A stretch of 53,908 nt of DNA from CBCXVS01 sp965178525 (GTDB lineage: Bacteria; Tectomicrobia; Entotheonellia; Entotheonellales; Entotheonellaceae), in contig CBCXVS010000009.1 in assembly GCA_965178525.1 (NCBI GenBank), forward strand, positions 1-53,908. Reading direction: 5' to 3'. A program made the position numbers and the translations under genes. This document shows, one piece after another, positions 43,857-52,235 of the stretch. The notes beneath the pieces were generated by a model that searched no databases, was not told the origin of the DNA, and worked only from the letters and a program-made list of their open reading frames with translations. Position 1 is the stretch's first letter; each line of letters opens with the position of its first letter.

Positions 43857-46338
43857 TCAACGCACCACCTTGCGGATACGTCCATCGCCCCTGACCTCGA
43901 CCACCCGCGCACGGAAACGCTCTCCGACTTGCCAATTGAGATGTCGCGCCGTGAGTTGCAAATCGTCCTGCCCCGTGTCGAGCACACGAAGCGTGAAGGT
44001 GTTACCCTCCTTGGCCATCACTTCGACCTGCACCCGATCCCCACGCCTGAAGGTTTTCATTTTGGGTTCTGGCGGTACGGGTGGGTCCGGAGTTGGCAGG
44101 TTTGACGGAGAGACGCTCGTCGCTCGTGTTCCAGATGACTCCTCTGTTCTGGATGCTGGTTCAGCGTAACCTGTCAAAACACCGAAGGCAGAGGGCTTGG
44201 GTAGAATATGGCGATCACGATATTCATTTTCCGGTTGAATCGTCATGTAACGCGTGTTCGGCCGATTCCGACGTGTCAAAAAGAGGTTGTCCGAGGAGGG
44301 AAAAACGCCTCGCCGGTATCCCGGCCATTCGAGCATCTTGAGAAATATGCCAATACGCTTTATATGAGACAGATGAGAATAGGATTCGTGTAGTTTTAGT
44401 GTACGCAGCACGTTTTGCTCAAACTTTGCGGTTAATTGTTCTAATGTACTGCGCTCAGACAACACATAGGCGGAATCCGAACCGCCTGTCTGCCAGGTTT
44501 TCCCTTCGAACAACGACGTATAGCGCCTTGTGCGGTCGGTCAAATAGAGCGATGCCTCCAAAGAGACGCCGCCCATACCCAGCGGTTTTCCCATACCGAG
44601 ATGGTGGCAGTAGTCCTGATCCGGGTCGCCCAGAGGATGCAGTACCCAACACAGCGCCCCCAACTCATGCTCCGAAAGGTTCTCGAAATATACACGGAAT
44701 GTGAATTGCACACCGGGTTTGACAGGTTTGAAACGCGTGTGTTGCGTATCAGAGCTTCCTCGCTCCTCTCGTTCAGTCATGGCTTTGAGTTGGGATTTCT
44801 CCTCCTCAATCACGTCACGTATCTGGTCCAGGGAGAGTGCCTTACCGTCACTCAGATCTTGGTGCCAATAGCGCTTGTGCCCACGTATGACCGTGTCTTG
44901 GGGAGACGCACTATCGTAGTGCTTGAGCGTTTGTTTCCTATGGCTGGGTTGTACGAGGTAATGCTGAAACGCAGTGGGTTTCGGCGTGGCAAGAATCTTC
45001 GGCACAATGGGTTCTTGAGATAGCCAAATGTCGGTCTGCTCTTCGCGGAGGGTTGCATCTGTCACGCATACACGACTCGCATAGGCGCGGGCTTTGTCGC
45101 CTTGTTTGGGGATGGCGTTGCCGGGTGGCTGCACATCGTCTAATTCCTGATGCGTGCGGACGAATCCAAACAGCGCATCGATCGGCATAGTCAATGTCTT
45201 CGGGGCGGCGTAGCTCAGGAGGGACGAAATCCAAAGGGGTGGCAGCACGTTCTTGGGCTTTGATACGTGCGGGGATTCTGAAATTTGGACTGTGTCCAAA
45301 GAATACAATTTCGTTAGGCCCTTCGACATAAAATATAGGGCGCTCTTCCTGCAAACATCCCGTGTGCTGATTGAAAGGCGGCTCAGCTTGGAAGGGTGTC
45401 AAAGCCTCAAAATAATCGGTGAGGGCTTGGTTACTAATCTTTCGAGGTTTTGTCTCACCTACCTCTAAGATAATTGTGTGATTCTTGCGTGGGGAAACAT
45501 TCTCTTCTCCACCGGTTTCAAGCATATTGCCCGAGCATACCAGGACACCTCGATAGGCATAACCTGCTTCGGGTGCACCGATTCGAGTAACGGATACAAC
45601 GCGACCGCTCTTCCCCCTGCGTATCTCTACGTCAAAACTGACAGGGTGCCACTGAGGTTCATACAAAGGGGAGTTGAAACGAAGTAAACCCGGAACCGCA
45701 TCAATGGGAATACGATCTTCTTTGATTTTGAGATATGCTCCCTGCGGCCAACCTATATCTTCAAGCCTTTTAGCCGGCCTGACATACCACTCAGAGCCTT
45801 TTTGTACCAAATAGCCTGCACGGACATTACGGCCATATTTCCCCAGCGCTTGTTCGTAAGATATTGCAAGAGGATCATCTCTTGCCGCTGCCACGGCCCT
45901 GTAGAACACTTTGCGCGAATCCGATACCCATCTCACCTTCCCATAGCTAACAATTTCCAACACATTCCGCAGCATTCCACGTAGGCTACTACCTGGAATG
46001 ACAGGTTGTTGCACATCACGCGTGTAGAAGAAATGCGGTGTATTTCTCACTTGGTTGGAGAAGGGTTCGTTGACATCCTCTTCACGTTCCTGTCGCAAGA
46101 ATTCCGGTAATGTGACTGGACATCGGACATACAGCGGTGAACGTGCCGTCAACGTGATGTCAAAATACCCGGTCTTGCGTTCAGGATCATAACGGTCGTG
46201 ATCGGGCAAATCGTTGGGGGTATCGACTGGCGTGACGACGACCTCGGGCAGAGGTACAAAATTATAGGGAGCGCTTGCTGTGTGCTCTGGTTTCGGTTGT
46301 GCTTGCTTGGGCAGATTGAGGAGCTCTCGTTCACTCAT
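43857..46338 (-). pseudogene. Type III CRISPR RAMP protein (TIGR03986-like), frameshifted
   Basis: Starts at 46338 (ATGA overlap with csx19; GGAGAAGG upstream). The N-terminus APYNFVPLPEVVV and VIPGSSLRGMLRNVLEIVS fit the large TIGR03986 RAMP family (Cas7-type fold). At 45177-45184 ATCG is duplicated. One frame ends PEDIDYAD-; the continuation ALFGFVRTHQEL lies in another frame, and deleting four bases restores PEDIDYADALFGFVR. The second part carries LGMGKPLGMGGVSL and an OB/S1-like C-terminus (RRGDRVQVEVMAKEGNTF). Restored length is about 825 residues. Confidence 0.75.
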
Positions 46339-46778
46339 GATGCCTTCTCCAGACTCAAGTGGAAGAGACGGCTGGCGACGATGCGGGTAAAGCCGTGCGC
46401 TTCTTCAGCTAGGTAATGACGAATCCACAAGCGCAACGGACGCGACCGTTCGTCATATGTACCCATCACCTCAAGCGGTACAGCGTGGCGCAAGCCTTGC
46501 GCACCATCCCGCATCAATGTAAAGCCGTGGTCAAGCGATTGGGTATCGGTCCCCCACAGAATATGGGGTTCATCCATGGCGTCCTTCCAGGTTGGTTCTG
46601 TTTCACTGTTGACGTCCCCTATCAGACGCGCCTGCCAGGCTTGTTCGCCGTCCCGCCATAGTAAAAGTTCGGCCGTCTCTCCGAACAGACGCGCTTGTTG
46701 CAAGGTTTGCAGGACGAATAGCGGAGACACATCGTAGACGGGAGAGCTGACTGTTGCTAGGCTGCCGAATACTAGCAC
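46335..46778 (-). CDS. csx19: Csx19-like type III-D CRISPR protein, N-terminus probably lost
   Basis: A frame of up to 147 residues. YDVSPLFVLQTLQQARLFGE, then AELLLWRDGEQAWQARLIGD, the DEPHILWGTDT block and the final GFTRIVASRLFHLSL resemble Csx19 (TIGR03984), a subunit or accessory protein of subtype III-D. The N-terminal 40-50 residues expected for the family are missing. It overlaps csx10 by 176 bp in another frame, which suggests a deletion spanning the original gene junction. The GTG at 46754 is an alternative start. Confidence 0.6.
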   Translation of the reverse strand: MLVFGSLATVSSPVYDVSPLFVLQTLQQARLFGETAELLLWRDGEQAWQARLIGDVNSETEPTWKDAMDEPHILWGTDTQSLDHGFTLMRDGAQGLRHAVPLEVMGTYDERSRPLRLWIRHYLAEEAHGFTRIVASRLFHLSLEKAS

Positions 46779-48036
46779 CTCGCTGATTCGCCTCTGCGGT
46801 CAGCCGCTCATCCAACTGCTGCCGCAGCATGCGCTGCACCATACGTTGTGCGAGCCGTGCGCTGTCAGTGCCAACTGGAAGGGTCACAGCCACTGCACCG
46901 GAGGACGGGTTCGTGTCCACTTGGAACTCCGGCTCCATATGCCAATTAACCGCGATGCGGCCAAACCCTTCTGCTCGTCGCTCGCCAATCCCCTGCGCTT
47001 CAAGTTCGTTGAGAATATGAGTATCACAACCAGCAGCTTCGTACACACACACGCTACCCATCTCGACGGCGAGCGTTTGTGGCAAGGGCATACCCCACTT
47101 ACGATTGAAACCGCCGACCTCACGTCCGCGCAGAAAAGCACGGAGTAAACGCAACTCGACCTTGCCAAGACGTTTAGAGATCGCCTCCGTCACGGTACGG
47201 GGATCAACCACGAATTGTCCGTTTTGATCTCGCAATAAGACATCGCTCAGGAAAGTCACAATCAAGGTGTTATCAACGGTATCGACATCAGACACAGGCA
47301 GATGCCCCACCTCACGCCATTGGCTCGCCGCGGTTTCCTTCGCGCGGCTGAGTTCCGCACGTCCATAGCCACTGCTGCGTGCGCCACCCAACCTCACTTC
47401 GCCTGATAGTAAGGACAAGAGATGGGCCGCATCGGCCTCGTGCTCACAGAGAATCGCGGCTTCAAACGTTTGATCCGCAGCTAAAGCGTTGTAACGGAAG
47501 ACGGCGCCGGGGATGTCATCCTTTTCAAGGTTGATTTTATTTTGCGGCATGGCGCGGCCAAATCGGCGCGTACGTGTGGTGTGCACAGCAATGTGCCGAT
47601 GGGGCTGTTCGAAGTACACCTCGTCGTCCGTGATCCTGCAGAAGGGCTTATTCACCGCTTGCCATTGGATATCCTCATGATCTCGTGACTCGATGGCGAA
47701 ATCGTAAACGGGTGCAGGCCGTTCCGACGTTTGTCGGGTTGTAACCGCTTTGTCCTGCTGCCAGGATGCTAGGGTAGGCAAGGTTCGCGTTTCTAGCCGG
47801 TCAAGCAGATAGCCGTTGAGGTAACGTGTTGTGGGCTCTAAAAAGAGCCGCCGCATATCCGGATGTGTCGCATCCAATTCGGGTAAACGATGTTGACGTA
47901 AGTATTGCCCAATGATGGCGCCGCGCAGAGCACTGCCCGGCAGGTAAGACAAAGCCACAGCACTGTTGGGATCCCCTTCTAGTGCCGTCACCAGGGTCGG
48001 TTCACGCAGTGTGATGCGATAGGTGAGTACTCTCAT
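46603..48036 (-). CDS. csx10: Csx10-like RAMP protein (Cas5-type subunit of type III-D), 3' end probably altered
   Basis: 477 residues. The N-terminus YRITLREPTLVTALEGDPNS, then YLPGSALRGAIIGQYL, is a Cas5-group RAMP. The G-rich loop LGGARSSGYGRAEL and REVGGFNRKWGMPLP with GIGERRAEGFGRIAVN are Csx10-like. The motif PSNSQLSRLR near the end is conserved in Csx10. The roughly 40 residues after it are out of character and run into the csx19 frame. ATGA overlap with the upstream Csm3-like gene; AAGGA ribosome binding site. Confidence 0.75.
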   Translation of the reverse strand: MRVLTYRITLREPTLVTALEGDPNSAVALSYLPGSALRGAIIGQYLRQHRLPELDATHPDMRRLFLEPTTRYLNGYLLDRLETRTLPTLASWQQDKAVTTRQTSERPAPVYDFAIESRDHEDIQWQAVNKPFCRITDDEVYFEQPHRHIAVHTTRTRRFGRAMPQNKINLEKDDIPGAVFRYNALAADQTFEAAILCEHEADAAHLLSLLSGEVRLGGARSSGYGRAELSRAKETAASQWREVGHLPVSDVDTVDNTLIVTFLSDVLLRDQNGQFVVDPRTVTEAISKRLGKVELRLLRAFLRGREVGGFNRKWGMPLPQTLAVEMGSVCVYEAAGCDTHILNELEAQGIGERRAEGFGRIAVNWHMEPEFQVDTNPSSGAVAVTLPVGTDSARLAQRMVQRMLRQQLDERLTAEANQRGASIRQPSNSQLSRLRCVSAIRPANLATSASVRRDGRTFTMAGRRTSLAGASDRGRQQ

Positions 48037-48710
48037 GGCCGTTCCTTCTTCAGGGCCTCTGCAAAGCGAGCGAAATGCCTGGCAGTGAAAGGCTTATCAA
48101 CGAGCCATGCGTCGAGACGGCCGCGCCCGCGATTGCGTCCTGTACCTGCTCGTCGCAACGACATGGCACACGCAGCAAGTAAGGCCAGCGCATCTTCGGA
48201 AGGATCGCTCGCAAAGTCCAGTTGAGCCACGAAAGGCGTCTCACGCAGCACCACACGCATGGCGCGCAGACTGTGCGGTTCTGGTGCGCCTGTGGTTTCG
48301 TCCACAGCCGTCTGACGGCGGATGGCCGTTAGCGCAGCCAAAACATCAGCGGGCTGCAGCCGTGGTGGATTTGTGTTGATATCAGCCTCTACAGCACGCC
48401 GTAACGCTTGTGGTAGCAAGGCGGCGCCAACGCGCATGATGGCATCATCCTCTAGCGTACTACCCGGTTGACCAAACAGCTTCTTGGCGGCGCCGTCAAA
48501 CCGATGCTGCATGGCCACGTCGTGTTGACTCAGCGCAAATAAGAGATTGGCGCACTCCTCAACCAGCAGACCTTTGAGTGTGCGGCCACGTATGTATGGC
48601 AAGCCAGTTGCGGCATCGTGCTCGACTTCCTCGTCCACCAACCCGGCAATGCCATCGCCACGCCCAAAGGTTGCGTCACTCTTGAGCTGCAGGTGCAGTT
48701 CGAGCTTCAT
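48033..48710 (-). CDS. Csm3-like Cas7-type RAMP protein of type III CRISPR
   Basis: 225 residues. LHLQLKSDATFGRGDGIAGL, then GLPYIRGRTLKGLLVEECAN, and the Gly/Arg loop GTGRNRGRGRL are the hallmarks of Csm3/Cmr4-type backbone subunits. The Asp of the SDATFGRG loop could be the target-RNA cleaving residue, as in Csm3 (inference). It overlaps cas10 by 35 bp upstream and csx10 by 4 bp downstream. It appears intact. Confidence 0.82.
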   Translation of the reverse strand: MKLELHLQLKSDATFGRGDGIAGLVDEEVEHDAATGLPYIRGRTLKGLLVEECANLLFALSQHDVAMQHRFDGAAKKLFGQPGSTLEDDAIMRVGAALLPQALRRAVEADINTNPPRLQPADVLAALTAIRRQTAVDETTGAPEPHSLRAMRVVLRETPFVAQLDFASDPSEDALALLAACAMSLRRAGTGRNRGRGRLDAWLVDKPFTARHFARFAEALKKERP

Positions 48711-50364
48711 GTCCTATACCTCTTGGCGCTAAGGGGACGAACCAGTCCGCCAATTCTATTGCATCAAAGTAGCCACAGTAGCGCCCCCACCAGCCATTAC
48801 TGCACCAATCCGTCTGGGTCTGGCCCAGGTTAGGTAGGAGCCCTTGAGGATCATCGTGCGTCTGATTGAACTTGAGCCGGAAGTGTGAAACAGCGTCACT
48901 CCCTTCGCGCAATGCATCCCGCAATGCTTTGACTTTATTGTGTCTACCGGCCCAGTTTGGGCCTTGAAACGCCATAATACCCTTGTGGATGATATCCCAT
49001 GTACGGTGCGTCTGCTGTGGGTTGTCTCCAAGCGCTACAGGGCGTAGGGTGAGCCATCCTTCCCGGACCCGATACTCACGTTCCCGAATGTCGTCAATAC
49101 CGCCCGAGAGACCGCTCAAGGCAAAGTGCCAGTCAAGGCATGCGCCATCGAGTCCTTGTTGCTGCCGATAGCGTTTGGCATTCCTGTATAGGTCGTCCGC
49201 AAGCATATAGGCCCGGGCAAAGGGATAATGGGTCTTCACGAGCGCAATACCTGCGCAAGCGGTGATTTCCCCATTACATGCGCAACGCTTGGCAGTCTCA
49301 CGCTGAAAGGCGCGTAAATATATCATGGCGAGCGAGAGGCCCAGACGTCCGTCGCACACAAACGTCACGTCATCGCCACCAAAGACGAGTGGGCGAAAAG
49401 GCAACCGCCACCTTCCGTCACGACCCGTTTAGTTCAATGCGGGTGACCTCATGTTCCAGGTCATTGCCGTGAACAATGTTGCCCTTGTCATCAACACATT
49501 GAATTAAGGTCTGTAACGTCTCATTCAAGGCCGCTTGTGACGCCTCTTGTACGGCGTCAGAAAAACCCCGGAGCGCATCGATGTAGTCACGGTTTTCTTC
49601 CGGGGTAGCGTACCTCTCACAGATCTCCCGAATGCGTTGTCCCATCCCATTACCGTCAGCGTGAACCACGGCAATATAGCTGTGGTCGCCAAAGCTCCGG
49701 CCGAGTTCATCGAAGTCATGCGGGAAGTCGAATCAGTTTCCCAATGCCTTTGCAAACGTTGTGCGCAGGCCGTCATTGGCGTCGTCCGACGCATCAACCT
49801 TCGCGATGATCTCCGCTGATGCCGGATACATCGACGTTGGATCCGTTCGTACTGGCCAGACGATGTCCTGGGCTGGCAACCCCGTCGACTGACACATCAC
49901 CGAAACACCCAAGCCCAGCAACGGTGCTGATAATGCACGAGCCCGTTTCTCCAAGGTAAGTTTATGGAAGGCATCGTGGAACACGTTGGCAAGCGGTTCT
50001 TGCCACTCAAAGGCATGATGTACAACAGCCAGTTGGAGATTCGGCGCATGAGTAAGTGCCTTGCGCGATAGCGCCCGCGTAAATGCTCTGGCAGGTTTCT
50101 CCTCGCGGAAGAGCGCCACGAAATTGCCCCCGCCCGCATATAGCACTTCCGTATCGAGGTCGGTTGTCGGATCGATATATGAGTCAGGATCCAACGTCAG
50201 GTTGGCGCGAACGTTATGTCGCGTTGTGACCGTTCGCACGGCCTCCATTGCCCATGTACCGGTGATCTGGGCGACCAAATGCGACGCTCCGATATTTCAC
50301 GAAGCCGGTTGCTGCCAAAGATATAGGGCTGAATTTGTGCCGTATCGACAATCACGATATGCAT
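48676..50364 (-). pseudogene. cas10: Cas10 (HD-less, GGDD palm) with three lesions
   Basis: Starts MHIVIVDTAQIQPYIFGSNR at 50364, directly at the first palm-type segment, so the HD nuclease domain is absent. A missing A at 50295-50297 shifts the frame (restored RLRENIGASHLVAQITGTWA). A TGA at 49733-49735 interrupts ALGN-stop-FDFPHDFDELG, probably from CGA. An extra C/G at 49424-49426 shifts it again (restored LNGRDGRWRLPFRPLVFGGDD). VHADGNGMGQ and the cyclase GGDD (cyclic oligoadenylate synthesis) are preserved. Restored length is about 562 residues. Either a recently dead gene or one with sequencing errors. Confidence 0.82.
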
Positions 50365-50370
50365 GGCTTC

Positions 50371-51603
50371 CTATGCCTCCCCGCTTTGGCTGTTGATCCA
50401 TTGCTCAAGGCGCGTCGCTAAGTCGGTGAGATCTTTGCGGCCGAAAACACGTATACGCCCTTCGGTATCAATATCGCGTCGCATCTGTTGCTCGATTTTC
50501 TCTGGGTCGTAGCCACAGCATACCAGAGCAACGCGAGCTTCATCACCACCTACCTGACGAGCACGGACATAGGCTTCGAACAACTTGGATTTGAGTAGGT
50601 AGGACTGATCGTCTGTCGTACAGGAAACAGCGAAGAGTTGACAGCCTCGTATCGCGATGACGTCGACTTGAAACTCGACTTCATTTGGCACAATATCTTG
50701 AACTTGCTGATGCAGCTTCAGCCTGCTCTTTATCCTATTGATCTCATGCAGGATATAATGCTCCAACCATTCACCGTGTAACCACTTGCAGAAATTTAGT
50801 GGCTTGATATCCTGCGGCAGTTGTCCCAGAGCTATGTAGCTGCCAGTTTGGCCCAGCTCATGTTGCAATGTCTCTACCACATCACGAAGCACGTCACTTG
50901 TAGGGAACTCGAGCGAGATGGCACGGAGCTTACCAGCGCTTTGCCATTTGTCATCCGGTCTATGACAGTTTGCTTCTAATTCGTCACACACCCATGCCCG
51001 CCACGCTGTAAAACCCTCATCATGCGTACAAGTTTTGGCTAACGCAGCCGCACTTGCAAGCAGCATCGGTTCTACGTTCGGATCACGCTGCACGGTCCAA
51101 TTGTGCAGGGCTAACAGGTCTTCTAACCTCGGCTCCAACGACCGACCAACGTATTCCGAATACTCTGGTTCGTGACCACGTGCGGTGACACGATCGCATA
51201 CTATTCGCAATTCACGAGGGTTCAAGTAAGTAAAGATGGCCGTCACATCTTTGGCTTGAGCCCACTGCTCTACCGCGCGGTATGCATGAACAGACATTGG
51301 CTTGGTCCCACCTGTATAGTTCAGACCTACACGCTGGGGTTTGTGCTGGTTTAATGTCTTTTGAACTGCTTCAAAGATTGAAATGGGCTTCGACTCGTCC
51401 ACCTCCTTGAACTCTATGGAGCTGATGCCCTTGCGGACGAAGTAACTGTGCAAACGCTGGGCAACGGACGCTGTTTCCGGTGAGTGAACGAGCGTTATTG
51501 TTCCTCCTGGTACAGTAAGTGACTGCCCAGCGACAGCGTTAGGAAGAGGATTGCCGCCAACAAGCAAAAAAAGGTGATCGGTACAAAACCGTGGATCCAT
51601 CAT
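50371..51603 (-). CDS. CARF - PD-(D/E)xK nuclease-like effector (Card1/Can2 type, DUF1887)
   Basis: 410 residues from the ATG at 51603, supported by GAGG 6 nt upstream and by the promoter element at 51650-51735. The N-terminal CARF domain has HLFLLVGGNPLPNAVAG and VGLNYTGGTKPMSVHAYRAV. The C-terminal nuclease-like domain has GEWLEHYILHEINRIK, EVEFQVDVIAIRGCQLFAVS and KSKLFEAYVRARQVGGDEAR. Such proteins cut ssRNA/ssDNA or nick dsDNA when cyclic tetra-adenylate binds. The Lys usually after the second acidic strand is replaced (SCTT). First gene of the type III operon; frame intact. Confidence 0.82.
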   Translation of the reverse strand: MMDPRFCTDHLFLLVGGNPLPNAVAGQSLTVPGGTITLVHSPETASVAQRLHSYFVRKGISSIEFKEVDESKPISIFEAVQKTLNQHKPQRVGLNYTGGTKPMSVHAYRAVEQWAQAKDVTAIFTYLNPRELRIVCDRVTARGHEPEYSEYVGRSLEPRLEDLLALHNWTVQRDPNVEPMLLASAAALAKTCTHDEGFTAWRAWVCDELEANCHRPDDKWQSAGKLRAISLEFPTSDVLRDVVETLQHELGQTGSYIALGQLPQDIKPLNFCKWLHGEWLEHYILHEINRIKSRLKLHQQVQDIVPNEVEFQVDVIAIRGCQLFAVSCTTDDQSYLLKSKLFEAYVRARQVGGDEARVALVCCGYDPEKIEQQMRRDIDTEGRIRVFGRKDLTDLATRLEQWINSQSGEA

Positions 51604-51649
51604 GTGCATCCTCGCAAACAGTTCGATCGCTAGGATTCTTTTCAGAGAC

Positions 51650-51735
51650 AAACCAACTTTAGCATATTTTGAACATGGCTACTTTGATGATTCCGTGGGG
51701 ATTATGTGGAGATTTTATGGGGATTTTTTGAAATG
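51650..51735 (-). promoter_or_regulatory. Promoter element with 11-bp direct repeats (copy 2), CRISPR operon
   Basis: On the plus strand TGATGATTCCG, TGGGGATTATG, TGGAGATTTTA and TGGGGATTTTT run head to tail at 51685-51728. TTAGCATATTTTGAA lies at 51659-51673. Read leftward, TATGCTAAA is a -10-like box and transcription would start near 51650, about 45 nt before the CARF nuclease ATG. The same arrangement occurs at 17265-17346. Confidence 0.6.
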
Positions 51736-51766
51736 CCCCCTGCAGAGCCAGCGTGCAGAAAGAGGA

Positions 51767-52128
51767 TTATGAAATATGCAGGTGATGCCGCCTCAACCCA
51801 AACGCCGTTCCCGCCCCGATTGCACATACGCCCCCAGCCTCAGCACGGTACCAGAGGACCACGGAAACCGATCATGCCCACCATACCCTCGAGAGGCAAT
51901 TTCTGTTGGCGCCGATTGGAGTAGCGCTGCAGGCACAGCAGTCTCAGCTTCTTGACATCCACCTGCACACCGGAGCGAAGCGGCGAAAATCCCGCGTATC
52001 GTCGAGCCCAGATAGGCCGGCAGTAGGTCGCGGCGCTCGCCAAGCGCGAGCTGCAGGGTAAAAGCATACAAGGTAAAGTTGGGGAACAGAGATTGGGATG
52101 TGGCCAGCGTAGGCGTAGCCTGTGACAT
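51767..52128 (-). pseudogene. cas6: Cas6 relic (N- and C-terminal pieces, internal deletion)
   Basis: From ATG 52128: FTLYAFTLQLALGERRDLLP, then AYLGSTIRGIFAASLR, which matches the Cas6 N-terminal RAMP fold. Then, in another frame, QRYSNRRQQKLPLEGMVGMI and FRGPLVP match the Cas6 C-terminal region. A final shift gives LGAYVQSGRER, FGLRRHHLHIS and TAA at 51767-51769. About 360 bp remain of an expected 800 or so. Cas6 processes pre-crRNA; this copy cannot be functional. Confidence 0.65.
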
Positions 52129-52235
52129 CGTCCGATAACTCCGGTGCTGGTGAGGCAGGCCCCATCCGACAGAGCCGGATTGACGGCCATGTCACCAGGG
52201 GAAACCGCAGCAACAGCCTCCCCCTAACGCCTCAA

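Noticed and set aside
43034..52128. CRISPR repeat-spacer array
   Set aside because: No 25-40 bp repeat with regular spacing occurs in or around the cas genes. The 11-bp units at 51685-51728 are contiguous without spacers.
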